DNA of 64,000 nt from Marinobacter flavimaris (GCF_002933295.1 NZ_PSSW01000014.1:1-64000); one strand, 5' to 3'. Shown: positions 36,409 to 44,759, counted from the first letter of the stretch. Notes: generated by a model not told the origin, from the letters alone. Numbers and translations: made by a program.

Positions 36409-36924
36409 TCAGGCGATGGGGGCTGGGTTGTGGTGGTACTTGCTCGCAAAGAACAGAAGCGGTGCCTGGCTGTCAGTATCGGACTTGCCACAGGCAGTCA
36501 CTCTGGCTATGAACAGCGTGTGGTCATTGACGTCGACCGTTTTCACAACCTCACACTCAAACCAGGCGATGGCGTCGGTCAGGGTTTTGAGAGCCTGGCG
36601 CTTGGTAAATTCGGGGGCAGGCATGCCGTTCAGATCGCGCCGACTGTAATAGGCCGAATAGTCTTTGTGGTTCTCACCCAGAATGCTGACACCAAAACTT
36701 CCGCGCTCAGTGAGCATGCCGTGCATTTTTCCCGGCTTGAGCGACACCATAATGGTCGGTGGTTCAAGGCTTATGGACGTAAAGCTGTTGACTGTCGCCC
36801 CGTGAATGTCGCCATGACTATCCTCGGAACTGATTACCCCAATGCCGGTGGCGAACAGCGAGACAGCCTGACGAAAAGATTGGCCATCAAGTTCCTCGAT
36901 GGCAGAGCATTTAAGTGCTGACAT
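36409..36924 (-). CDS. styB: Styrene monooxygenase flavin reductase StyB
   Basis: From the ATG at 36924 (MSALKCSAIEEL) this is a 171-residue flavin reductase of the HpaC/StyB type. It shows FRQAVSLFATGIGVISS, the GATVNSFTSISLEPPTIMVSLKPG core and FGVSILGENH. It uses NADH to make free FADH2, which StyA needs. GAGGAAAAC precedes the ATG, with an AACAAAAAG tract upstream. It lies 64 bp after styA. Confidence 0.93.
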   Translation of the reverse strand: MSALKCSAIEELDGQSFRQAVSLFATGIGVISSEDSHGDIHGATVNSFTSISLEPPTIMVSLKPGKMHGMLTERGSFGVSILGENHKDYSAYYSRRDLNGMPAPEFTKRQALKTLTDAIAWFECEVVKTVDVNDHTLFIARVTACGKSDTDSQAPLLFFASKYHHNPAPIA

Positions 36925-36988
36925 GATGTTTTCCTCTTTTTGTTCTGAGCAAACGGCCACTCACTCTGAGTGACCGCAACATTCCTTC

Positions 36989-38236
36989 TCAGGCGGCCTG
37001 CGGACCAGCAAATCTCTTGCACCACTCGGCGAGGCGGTCCGGGCTTGAGAAGTAATCCCATTGCTTTTCGGGATAGTTAAAGTTGTTGGTGAATTCATCC
37101 GCCATCTCCCGACTCTGGCTCAGGGTGCCGATGAATTGCTGGAACTCTGGAGGTAGCTCCTTGAGGTTCTTGAGCATGTAGTTGGTCCAGCGTGTCGCAC
37201 ACAGAACACGGTCTTCCCGTCGGGATTCCAGATGCTCGACAAAGCGTTCGTCGAAGACGTTGGTCGCTACAATTTCTTCGCCTAGCACCCGAGCAGCGTG
37301 AGACGCCATGTTGGCGCCCTGCCCCAGCAACGGATCCACGGTCGCCATGACATCCCCTAATCCGATCACCGTTTTCCCATTGCTCAATTGGGCAGAACCC
37401 TCCCGAAAAATGGGGGGAACAGCGCCCTGAAGGATGTCGTTCGCGTCATGCGCCAGATCGAACTTCTCCGGATCGATCCTTTCGGCAACAGAGGGGTGAT
37501 GCTTGTAAAGTTTTTCAAGCAACAGATCCAGGAACGCCCGAGGGTCATTGTCGTATTTGGTCTTGGACAGAATCTCGAGGTCGCCACCGAAATGGTTTTC
37601 CAACACCAATGCTGTGCACATACCATCAAAAGACAGCGTCGGGATCTCAATCATTTCACCGGCGCCCGGCGAGAAGGACATGGTCACTGAGCGGATGGGG
37701 GCCTCTTTGATCCCCTTAAACAGCCCCACACAGAGAGCCCGTTGAGGCGTCTTGAAAGGCGTAGCGGATTCCCGGGCTTCAAACAGCGATCCAAACCCGC
37801 CTTTGCCGGTGCAGACCACCAGCAAATCGTATTGCTCGGAAAGCGTTTCGAGGTCATCGGCGCTGATCTGCTCATGCACGATAAGTCCACCGCGCTCGGC
37901 AAACGAAGTCATGAGCTCCGGCAAGTACAGACGGTAATCAACTGCTCGACTCGGCGTTGCCAGATCCCCGTAAAAACGGAGGGGGGTTGGTGTGCCGACA
38001 TAATAATAGTGGCCGTAATAGCCGTTCTCGTTGACTGGCCACTTATTCACGTTCAGATCCGCCTCCCGGGCGATCGTAACGGAGTGGTGCGCAACCGTGT
38101 TCAGAAGACGGGCTGTGCGATAGTCCTCAGGACGCCGATCGGAATACAAGGTTACATCGACGTTGTGCTGCTGCAGATAGAGTCCCAGATGCAGGCCAGC
38201 CGCCCCGGCACCGACGATACAGATACGTTTGTTCAT
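36989..38236 (-). CDS. styA: Styrene monooxygenase oxygenase subunit StyA
   Basis: A 415-residue two-component FAD epoxidase, the same length as pseudomonad StyA. The start MNKRICIVGAGAAGLHLGLYL is the FAD-binding Rossmann motif. ARLLNTVAHHSVT, GHYYYVG, RALCVGLFKGIKEAPIR, MSFSPGAGEMIEIPTLSF, FREGSAQLSNGKTVIGLGD and DPLLGQGANMASHAA match StyA closely. It turns styrene into (S)-styrene oxide with FADH2 from StyB. It is the first gene of the operon and has the STY-box palindrome and a strong CAACAACAACA leader upstream. Confidence 0.96.
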   Translation of the reverse strand: MNKRICIVGAGAAGLHLGLYLQQHNVDVTLYSDRRPEDYRTARLLNTVAHHSVTIAREADLNVNKWPVNENGYYGHYYYVGTPTPLRFYGDLATPSRAVDYRLYLPELMTSFAERGGLIVHEQISADDLETLSEQYDLLVVCTGKGGFGSLFEARESATPFKTPQRALCVGLFKGIKEAPIRSVTMSFSPGAGEMIEIPTLSFDGMCTALVLENHFGGDLEILSKTKYDNDPRAFLDLLLEKLYKHHPSVAERIDPEKFDLAHDANDILQGAVPPIFREGSAQLSNGKTVIGLGDVMATVDPLLGQGANMASHAARVLGEEIVATNVFDERFVEHLESRREDRVLCATRWTNYMLKNLKELPPEFQQFIGTLSQSREMADEFTNNFNYPEKQWDYFSSPDRLAEWCKRFAGPQAA

Positions 38237-38248
38237 GAAGTCACCTCT

Positions 38249-38263
38249 GTGTTGTTGTTGTTT
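38249..38263 (-). promoter_or_regulatory. CA-type leader motif before styA
   Basis: The minus strand reads AAACAACAACAACAC, followed by the AGAGGTGA ribosome binding site and the ATG at 38236. This is the longest AAC repeat in the window and closely resembles Hfq/Crc targets such as pseudomonad amiE. Confidence 0.6.
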
Positions 38264-38304
38264 CAGAACAACTTCACACTAGCTATGGCGACAGGGCGGA
38301 ACAA

Positions 38305-38318
38305 TTAACCATGGTTTA
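38305..38318 (-). promoter_or_regulatory. STY-box-like operator of the styA promoter
   Basis: The palindrome AACCATGGTT (38307-38316), in the wider context TAAACCATGGTTAA on the minus strand, matches the ATAAACCATGGTTTAT StyR box I recall from Pseudomonas. It is centred about 75 bp before the styA ATG. A -10-like TAGCTAGTG lies about 30 bp downstream (38277-38287), the spacing expected for an activator bound near -41. Confidence 0.75.
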
Positions 38319-38459
38319 GATGGTTTGGTAACCACTGCCTGGATGCCGCCGCTCATCAGAGACTTCAACACCTGAGTATCCAGTGGCTGATGGACTCGAA
38401 GAACCGGGGGCTAACGGCAGCACGTAAGGCAGGACTCTCATCGGGAAAGCCCAGTCCTT

Positions 38460-38549
38460 TTGGACAGGGACTATTGGATCTCCCAATCCGACTTCTGCCA
38501 AATAAAGCACCTCCGGACCACCACACTGAGTCAACCCAATTGCTCGCAT
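38460..38549 (-). pseudogene. Remnant of an NADPH:quinone oxidoreductase gene start
   Basis: From the ATG at 38549 the minus strand reads MRAIGLTQCGGPEVLYLAEV, the characteristic N-terminus of zeta-crystallin-type quinone oxidoreductases (usually MKAIGLTQYGGPEVL). After about 27 residues the similarity ends and no core domain follows. A deletion or insertion between styA and aliA removed the rest. The other bases of this 585-bp gap hold only regulatory sequence. Confidence 0.6.
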
Positions 38550-38580
38550 CCTCCGGAGCCACAACCTCGCACATTTCAAT

Positions 38581-38722
38581 CAATATATTGCTTTAAAATC
38601 CCACCTAACCCCACAAAATGATCTTCTGTATTTTCTTCGATTTAGATTAACAAAACTGAATATTTCACCCACCCATCCTGGTGACACGACTCTCGATCCT
38701 TAAAGCAATATGTTGACATATT
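38581..38722. promoter_or_regulatory. Inverted TTAAAGCAATATRTTG pair and palindrome upstream of aliA
   Basis: TTAAAGCAATATGTTG (38700-38715, plus) and TTAAAGCAATATATTG (minus strand of 38581-38596) match at 15 of 16 bases in opposite directions about 105 bp apart. The right copy runs into AATATGT-TG-ACATATT (38707-38722), a perfect 7+2+7 palindrome suited to a MarR-type dimer. The likely reader is the BadR-like regulator encoded at 44760; a mobile-element end pair is the alternative. Confidence 0.55.
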
Positions 38723-38787
38723 ATTCCAAGCGCGCGTATGTTGAACCGGACAAGGCAGGACCCTGCAATTGAGGTCGGAGGCCTTCT

Positions 38788-38800
38788 AACAACAACAAAC
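38788..38800 (+). promoter_or_regulatory. CA-type leader motif before aliA
   Basis: AACAACAACAAAC at 38788-38800 lies 22-34 bases before the aliA ATG, with another ACACAACA before the AGGTGA site. It matches the AANAANAA Hfq/Crc pattern. Confidence 0.55.
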
Positions 38801-38821
38801 CGGACACAACAGGTGAACACG

Positions 38822-40468
38822 ATGGATACAGGCATCTCGCTCAATCCGGAACGCCGTGCCGCGATGATCAACAGCGGCGCGTGGAACGACAAGATCATTA
38901 CCGACTACTTCGACCAGGCGGTCGCCAGCACCCCGGACAGGGAAGCGATCGTCGGCTATCAGGTCACCAGCGACACCCGCACGTCCCTCACCTATCGGGA
39001 ACTCAACGACCGGGTCACCCGCATAGCGGCAGGGCTTGCAGCCATGGGCATCGGAAAAGGCGAAGTGGTGGCCTGCCAGCTACCCAACTGGTGGCAGACC
39101 ACGGCCCTGCACCTGGCCTGCATGCGAATCGGCGCCATTCTGAATCCGCTGATGCCCATTTTCCGGGAGCGGGAACTGCGTTTCATGCTCAGGCATGGCG
39201 AGGCCAAACTATTGGTGATTCCAAAGGCATTCCGTGGCTTTGACTACGAAGCCATGATTGACGGCATTCGCGGCGAGTTGCCAGACCTCGAAACCCTGCT
39301 GGTGATCGGAGGCGTTGGCGAGCGCAGTTTTGAAGAACGCCTGACAGAGACGCCCTGGGAAGAAAGGCAGGACGTCACAGCTCTGTTTTCCGAACGTCAG
39401 CTCAACGCCGACGACGCCATCTACATCCTTTATACCTCCGGCACCACCGGGGAGCCCAAGGGGGTCATGCACACCTCCAACACGCTGTTCTCCAACGTGC
39501 GCCCCTATGCCGATCGCCTGCACCTGAACTCCGACGACAAGGTGCTGATGGCCTCGCCCCTGGCACACCAGACCGGTTTCATGTACGGCATCATGATGCC
39601 CATCTATCTGGGCACCACCGCCATTCTCCAGGACATCTGGGACGCAGAATACGTCTGCAAGGTAAACGCCGCCGAGAAACCGGCCTTCACCATGGCAGCT
39701 ACCCCATTCCTGGCAGACCTCGTGAAGACCGCGCCAAATCATGAAGGTGAACTGGATTCCCTGAGAATCTTCGTGTCCGCCGGAGCGCCCATCCCCAGCG
39801 CTGTCGTGGAACAGGCCGGCAAGGTACTGAAGGCGAAGATCGTCTCGGCCTGGGGCATGACCGAAAACGGCGCTGTCACCATGACCTGCCCCGAAGACCC
39901 GCCTGAACGGGCCAGCCAATCCGATGGAAAGGCCATGCCCTTTATGGACGTGAAAATCACCGACTTTGAGGGCAATGACCTGCCTGCCGGCGAGGAAGGC
40001 AGCCTGCTGGTTCGGGGCTCCAGCCTGTTTGTCGGCTACCTCAAACGCCCCGAACTCTATGGCGTGGACGAATCCGGTTGGTTCAACACGGGAGACCTCG
40101 CCCGCATGGACAAGGATGGCTATATCCGCATCACCGGCCGGACCAAGGACGTAGTAATCCGCGGTGGCGAGAACATTCCCGTGGTGGAGGTGGAAAACCT
40201 CCTCTACAAGTTCCCCGGCATTGTCGATGTCGCCCTGGTGGGCTGCCCGGACGAACGGCTGGGCGAGCGCCTCTGCGCCTACGTCACCCTGGACGAGCAC
40301 GCCAGCGACATAACTCTGGATCAGGTAAAGACCTACCTGACCGAACAACAACTGTCCCGGAACTACCTGCCCGAATACCTGGAAGTGATCGCGGCCATGC
40401 CTCGCACGGCCTCCGGCAAGATCCAGAAATTCAAACTGCGCGAGCAGGCCAAAAAGGTTCGCCTGTAA
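38822..40468 (+). CDS. aliA: Cyclohexanecarboxylate-CoA ligase (AliA-like)
   Basis: A 548-residue AMP-forming acyl-CoA synthetase. It has the P-loop YTSGTTGEPKGVMHT, the acyl-binding core SAWGMTENGAVT, the hinge motif GWFNTGDLARMDKDGYIRITGRTKD and the C-terminal catalytic Lys in PRTASGKIQKFKLR. The start is the ATG at 38822 (MDTGISLNP) behind AGGTGA. The enzyme family alone does not fix the acid, but the next genes are badH, badI and aliB homologues, so cyclohexanecarboxylate (or a close alicyclic acid) is the best substrate. It is the first gene of the operon. Confidence 0.8.
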   Translation: MDTGISLNPERRAAMINSGAWNDKIITDYFDQAVASTPDREAIVGYQVTSDTRTSLTYRELNDRVTRIAAGLAAMGIGKGEVVACQLPNWWQTTALHLACMRIGAILNPLMPIFRERELRFMLRHGEAKLLVIPKAFRGFDYEAMIDGIRGELPDLETLLVIGGVGERSFEERLTETPWEERQDVTALFSERQLNADDAIYILYTSGTTGEPKGVMHTSNTLFSNVRPYADRLHLNSDDKVLMASPLAHQTGFMYGIMMPIYLGTTAILQDIWDAEYVCKVNAAEKPAFTMAATPFLADLVKTAPNHEGELDSLRIFVSAGAPIPSAVVEQAGKVLKAKIVSAWGMTENGAVTMTCPEDPPERASQSDGKAMPFMDVKITDFEGNDLPAGEEGSLLVRGSSLFVGYLKRPELYGVDESGWFNTGDLARMDKDGYIRITGRTKDVVIRGGENIPVVEVENLLYKFPGIVDVALVGCPDERLGERLCAYVTLDEHASDITLDQVKTYLTEQQLSRNYLPEYLEVIAAMPRTASGKIQKFKLREQAKKVRL

Positions 40469-40499
40469 CCGAACGCACGCAGTTAATCCCAGTGATCCG

Positions 40500-40512
40500 A
40501 CAACAACAGGAG
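40500..40512 (+). promoter_or_regulatory. CA-type leader motif before badH
   Basis: ACAACAACAGGAG overlaps the GGAG ribosome binding site of badH, so a protein bound here would block translation directly. Confidence 0.5.
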
Positions 40513-40521
40513 CAAGTCATT

Positions 40522-41289
40522 ATGAGAGGCCTCAAGGGAAAAACAGTCATCGTGACCGGCGGCGGGGGCGGCATTGGACGTGCCGTATGCCTGCGCTTTG
40601 CGGAGGAAGGCAGCCTGGTGGCCGTACTGGACCGGGACGCGAAAACCGCACAGGCCACGGCTGATCTGATTGCCGAAGCCGGAGGCACTGCCCGTGCCTA
40701 CGCGGCGGACATCACCGACTACGCCGCCATCACCGAGACCGTAGCGGCCATCGAAACCGACCTGGGCACCCCCACCGTGCTGGTGAACAACGCCGGGTTC
40801 GACCGATTTCTGCCATTCCTGAAAACCGAGCCAACGCTCTGGGACCAGTTGATTGCAGTGAACCTCACGGGCGCGCTCAACATGCACCACGTGGTGCTGC
40901 CGAGAATGGTCGCAGCCGGCGGCGGCAAAGTCGTTAATGTCGCCTCCGACGCCGCCCGGGTTGGCTCCTCCGGCGAGTCTGTCTACGCCGCCTGCAAGGC
41001 CGGGCTGGTGGGCTTCAGCAAGACCGTGGCCCGGGAACTGGCCACCAAAAACGTTTGCCTGAACGTGGTCTGCCCCGGTCCCACCGACACCGCCCTGCTC
41101 AAAGGCGTGGCAGATACCGCCCCGAACCCGGAAAAGCTGCTGGAGGCCTTCCGCAACGCGGTCCCCATGAAACGCCTCGCGCAACCGGAAGACTACCCCG
41201 GCGTCATCGCCCTGCTCGCCAGTGACGATGCCAACTTCATAACCGGCCAGGTCATCAGTGTGTCCGGCGGCCTGACCATGGCCGGCTAA
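40522..41289 (+). CDS. badH: 2-hydroxycyclohexanecarboxyl-CoA dehydrogenase (BadH)
   Basis: A 255-residue SDR, the same length as Rhodopseudomonas BadH. It has the cofactor motif TGGGGGIG, NNAG, and the catalytic Ser, Tyr and Lys in VNVASDAARVGSSGESVYAACKAG, where Tyr-x3-Lys reads YAACK. In the pathway it oxidises 2-hydroxycyclohexanecarboxyl-CoA to the 2-keto form with NAD. The ATG at 40522 follows CAGGAG; the open frame upstream belongs to a shadow of aliA. It lies 53 bp after aliA and 32 bp before badI. Confidence 0.85.
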   Translation: MRGLKGKTVIVTGGGGGIGRAVCLRFAEEGSLVAVLDRDAKTAQATADLIAEAGGTARAYAADITDYAAITETVAAIETDLGTPTVLVNNAGFDRFLPFLKTEPTLWDQLIAVNLTGALNMHHVVLPRMVAAGGGKVVNVASDAARVGSSGESVYAACKAGLVGFSKTVARELATKNVCLNVVCPGPTDTALLKGVADTAPNPEKLLEAFRNAVPMKRLAQPEDYPGVIALLASDDANFITGQVISVSGGLTMAG

Positions 41290-41321
41290 GCGACCAGCTA
41301 CATGATTTAGGAGAACGCACC

Positions 41322-42104
41322 ATGAATTACGAAGACATTCTGTACGACGAAAACAACGGCGTCGCCACCATCACCATCAACCGGCCGGACCGTTACAACG
41401 CCTTCCGGGGCCAGACCTGCATGGAGCTGCTGGACGCCTTCAACCGCGCCGGCTGGAACAAGGACATCGGCGTCATCGTATTCACCGGCGCCGGCGACAA
41501 AGCGTTCTGTACCGGCGGTGACCAGGGCGCCCACGAGGGTCAGTACGACGGCCGCGGTCTGATCGGCCTGCCGGTGGAAGAACTGCAGCGCACCATCCGC
41601 GAAGTGCCCAAACCGGTGATTGCCCGGGTCAACGGCTTTGCCATCGGCGGCGGCCACGTCCTACACGTAATCTGTGACCTGAGCATCGCCTCGGAAACCG
41701 CCATCTTCGGGCAGGTCGGCCCCAAGGTCGGCTCGGTCGATCCAGGTTTCGGCACCGCCTATCTGGCGCGGGTTGTGGGCGAGAAACGGGCCCGGGAAAT
41801 CTGGTACCTGTGCCGCAAGTACAGCGCGCAGCAGGCGTTGGAATGGGGCCTGGTCAATGCTGTGGTCCCGCCCGAGCAGCTGGACGAAGAGGTACAGAAG
41901 TGGTGTGAGGAAATCCTGGAGAAGAGCCCTACGGCCCTGACCATCGCCAAGCGCTCCTTCAACGCCGACAGCGACAATATTGCCGGTATTGGCGCCCTGG
42001 GCATGCAGGCCCTGAGCCTCTACTACGACACCGACGAGTCCAAGGAAGGCGTCAACGCCTTCAAGGAAAAGCGCAAGCCGGACTTCCGGAAATTCTACAA
42101 GTAA
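41322..42104 (+). CDS. badI: 2-ketocyclohexanecarboxyl-CoA hydrolase (BadI)
   Basis: A 260-residue crotonase-fold enzyme, exactly the length of BadI. It opens the alicyclic ring by hydrolytic C-C cleavage to pimeloyl-CoA. MNYEDILYDENNGVATITINRPDRYNAFRG, FCTGGDQGAHEGQYDGRGLIGLP, VNGFAIGGGHVLHVICDLSIASE and the QVGPKVGSVDPGFGTAYLARVVGEKRAREIWYL region are typical of BadI and of its relative MenB. The lack of menaquinone genes nearby and the badH/aliB setting favour BadI. Confidence 0.9.
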   Translation: MNYEDILYDENNGVATITINRPDRYNAFRGQTCMELLDAFNRAGWNKDIGVIVFTGAGDKAFCTGGDQGAHEGQYDGRGLIGLPVEELQRTIREVPKPVIARVNGFAIGGGHVLHVICDLSIASETAIFGQVGPKVGSVDPGFGTAYLARVVGEKRAREIWYLCRKYSAQQALEWGLVNAVVPPEQLDEEVQKWCEEILEKSPTALTIAKRSFNADSDNIAGIGALGMQALSLYYDTDESKEGVNAFKEKRKPDFRKFYK

Positions 42105-42111
42105 GCCGATC

Positions 42112-42138
42112 GACCCGGTGGCGACGCACCGCCGGGTC
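42112..42138 (+). promoter_or_regulatory. GC-rich hairpin between badI and aliB
   Basis: GACCCGG and CCGGGTC pair around a 13-base GC-rich loop. There is no T-run, so it is more likely an mRNA-processing or stability element than a terminator. Confidence 0.5.
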
Positions 42139-42161
42139 ACAGACAACGCCCGGAGAACACC

Positions 42162-43301
42162 ATGAATTTCGGATTCAATGAAGAACAGAACGCGATTCGC
42201 GAGGTTGTGGCCCGCTTCAGCGCCGAGGTGCTGGCTCCGGGCTATCGCAAACGGGACCAGGAAGGGGTCATCGAAAAGGCTGTTATCCGCCAGCTCGGCG
42301 AGATGGGTCTGCTCGGTGGCGAGCTGCCGGAAGAGTTCGGCGGCAGCGGCATGGATTGTGTCACCAGCGGCCTGATCATCGAGGAAATTTCCAAAGGGGA
42401 TTTCAACGTTGGCTACATTCCCCTGCTGACCTCCCTTAACGGCCAGATCATTGCCAGCCACGCCTCACCGGACCTCGCAAAAGAGTGGCTGCACGGCATG
42501 ACCTCCGGACAGAAGGTGGCCTGCATCGCCCTGACCGAACCCCACGGCGGTTCCGACGCCGCCAACCTGCGCCTGAAAGCCGAGAAAAAGGGCGACGTCT
42601 ACGTACTCAACGGCGAGAAAACCTCCATCTCCATGGCCGACCAGGCGGATGTCGCAGTGGTATTCGCCCGCACCGGCACGGTGGAACAGCGCGCCTCCGG
42701 GATCAGCGCGTTCCTGGTACCCATGAACACACCGGGCATCACCACCACCCGATTCGAGGACAACGGTCAGCGTGCCATCGGCCGCGGTTCGATCTTCTTC
42801 GACAACGTGGAGGTGCCCGCCAGCCACATGATGGGCGACGAAGGCAAAGGCTTCAAACAGGTCATGCAGGGCTTCGATTACAGCCGCGCCCTGATCGGCC
42901 TGCAATGCCTGGCTGTGGCCCAGCAGTCGCTGGATGAAACCTGGCAGTGGCTGACCGAACGTACCGCTTTCGGCCAGAACCTGTCTGCCTTCCAGGGCCT
43001 GACCCATCCGCTGGCCGAATACCAGACCTACGTTCACGCCGCCCGTATGCAGTGCTATCACGCACTGTGGCTCAAAGATAACGACCTGCCCCATAACGCC
43101 GAAGCAGCCATGAATAAGTGGTGGGGACCGAAACTGGCATTCGACGTTGTGAAACAGTGCCTGTTGGCTCACGGCCACACCGGCTGGGGCGAGGACCTGC
43201 CGTTTGCACAGCGTCTGAGAGACGTTCTTGGCCTGCAGATAGGCGATGGCACAGCTCAGATCATGAAAAACATTGTTGCACGGGAATATCTGCCGAAGTA
43301 A
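42162..43301 (+). CDS. aliB: Cyclohexanecarboxyl-CoA dehydrogenase (AliB)
   Basis: A 379-residue FAD acyl-CoA dehydrogenase. It has the N-terminal helical domain (MNFGFNEEQNAIREVVARFS), the middle-domain signature CIALTEPHGGSDAANLRLKA, and the C-terminal FGQNLSAFQGLTHPLAEYQTYVHAA and GHTGWGEDLPFAQRLRDV parts. In the pathway it makes cyclohex-1-ene-1-carboxyl-CoA. The length and operon position match AliB. The hydratase that acts next (BadK) is not encoded in this window. The ATG follows CGGAGAAC. Confidence 0.85.
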   Translation: MNFGFNEEQNAIREVVARFSAEVLAPGYRKRDQEGVIEKAVIRQLGEMGLLGGELPEEFGGSGMDCVTSGLIIEEISKGDFNVGYIPLLTSLNGQIIASHASPDLAKEWLHGMTSGQKVACIALTEPHGGSDAANLRLKAEKKGDVYVLNGEKTSISMADQADVAVVFARTGTVEQRASGISAFLVPMNTPGITTTRFEDNGQRAIGRGSIFFDNVEVPASHMMGDEGKGFKQVMQGFDYSRALIGLQCLAVAQQSLDETWQWLTERTAFGQNLSAFQGLTHPLAEYQTYVHAARMQCYHALWLKDNDLPHNAEAAMNKWWGPKLAFDVVKQCLLAHGHTGWGEDLPFAQRLRDVLGLQIGDGTAQIMKNIVAREYLPK

Positions 43302-43369
43302 GCAAATTGGTCACCCTTACAGCAGTAACGAGAACCCAAACCAAAAAGTATCGTAGCGGAGTTAGAACA

Positions 43370-44581
43370 ATGAAAAATACAAAAAAGCTTCTGCCCTCAG
43401 TCGTTGCCTCAGCTCTAATTGCAGGTACCACCCAAGCAGCAATCTCTGGAGACACAGTTAAGCTGGGGTACCTTGCTGACATGTCCGGCACTTACCGTGA
43501 CCTTGCCGGTCCGAACGGTCTTAAAGCCATGGAAATGGCTGTTGCCGACTTCGGCGGGACAGTAAACAATGCCAAGATCGAGGTGGTCAGTGCCGACGAT
43601 CGGAATAGCCCTGATGTTGCATCCAGCACAGTGCGTCGCTGGGTTGAGAACGACGGTGTCGACATGGTTGGCGGCATGGTGGCCTCTTCAGTAACCATCG
43701 CCACTACCAAGATACTTGAAGAAAACAACAAATTGGGACTGATCTCAGGCTCTGCTGCATCCAGCATCACCAACGAGCACTGTACACCCAATCACATACA
43801 GTACGTCTACGACACCTACGCACTGTCCATCGGTACTCCGACCGCGATCGTTCAGGAAGGCGGCAAATCCTGGTACATACTGACCGCAGACTATGCCTTC
43901 GGTCATGCCATGGAGGCGGACGTTACCCGGGTTGTAGAAGCCAATGGCGGTGAGATTCTCGGAAGCATCCGTCATCCATTCCCAACGCCGGACTTTTCCT
44001 CGTTCATCCTCCAGGCCCAGGCTTCAGGAGCCGACGTCATTGCTCTGGCGAACGCCGGTGCGGACACAACCAATGCAATCACCACCGCTGCGGAATTTGG
44101 CGTCACGCAGTCGGGTCAAATCATTGCTGGTCTTGTCGTATTTATCAGTGACATTCACGCCCTGGGTACCGAAGCGGCCCAGGGACTGCAGCTGACTACC
44201 GGTTGGTACTGGGACATGAACGATGAAACCCGTGAATGGTCTGATCGTTTCATGGAAGAAACCGGTACCCGTCCAACAATGGTTCACGCGGGGATCTACT
44301 CCAGCACAATGCAATATCTGAGGGCGGTGGAAGCTACTGGCTCGGATGACGCCCAAACTGTCCGAAAGCATCTGATAGAGACTCCGATCAACGATATGTT
44401 CGTCAAAAACGGTCGTATCCGTGAGGACGGCCGGATGGTTCATGACATGTACCTGGCCGAGGTAAAAACACCGGAAGAGTCCACCGGCGAATGGGATCTT
44501 TACAAGATTGTTCGAACGATTCCGGGCAACGAAGCCTTCCGTCCGCTTTCGGAGAGCAAATGCAAGCTCATCAATAACTGA
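43370..44581 (+). CDS. ABC-transporter solute-binding protein (Leu/Ile/Val-binding family)
   Basis: From the ATG at 43370 (MKNTKKLLPSVVASALIAGTTQAA, a signal peptide) this is a 403-residue periplasmic binding protein of the LivK type. It has two Rossmann-like lobes (KLGYLADMSGTYRDLAGPNGLKAMEMAVADFGG; WYILTADYAFGHAMEADV). Members near aromatic genes bind benzoate-type acids. It probably captures cyclohexanecarboxylate or a related acid for an ABC importer, but no permease or ATPase gene follows. It lies 68 bp after aliB and ends at a hairpin. Confidence 0.85.
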   Translation: MKNTKKLLPSVVASALIAGTTQAAISGDTVKLGYLADMSGTYRDLAGPNGLKAMEMAVADFGGTVNNAKIEVVSADDRNSPDVASSTVRRWVENDGVDMVGGMVASSVTIATTKILEENNKLGLISGSAASSITNEHCTPNHIQYVYDTYALSIGTPTAIVQEGGKSWYILTADYAFGHAMEADVTRVVEANGGEILGSIRHPFPTPDFSSFILQAQASGADVIALANAGADTTNAITTAAEFGVTQSGQIIAGLVVFISDIHALGTEAAQGLQLTTGWYWDMNDETREWSDRFMEETGTRPTMVHAGIYSSTMQYLRAVEATGSDDAQTVRKHLIETPINDMFVKNGRIREDGRMVHDMYLAEVKTPEESTGEWDLYKIVRTIPGNEAFRPLSESKCKLINN

Positions 44582-44598
44582 GTGAAAACTGCGATCGC

Positions 44599-44628
44599 GG
44601 AGTTCCCTGCGAGATCTCAGGGAACTCC
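44599..44628 (+). terminator. Hairpin ending the ali-bad operon
   Basis: GGAGTTCCCTG and CAGGGAACTCC form a perfect 11-bp stem around CGAGATCT, 17 bases after the binding-protein stop. No T-run is present, so efficiency is uncertain. Confidence 0.65.
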
Positions 44629-44759
44629 GGGTTCACAGCGCCCTTATCATCCGGACTGAAGCAAGAAAATGCGGAAGACCACCCCGGATCTATGTGAAGA
44701 TATCGTTGATAAATAAACTTAACGGGCTTGCGAACCATTCTTTACCAACGGGATACGAA

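Noticed and set aside
39209..40351. 380-codon minus-strand frame inside aliA
   Set aside because: It is a shadow of a high-G+C coding region with clear acyl-CoA ligase motifs on the other strand.
41322..42104. Naphthoate synthase MenB
   Set aside because: The fold is shared, but the 260-residue length and badH/aliB neighbours favour BadI, and no menaquinone genes are near.
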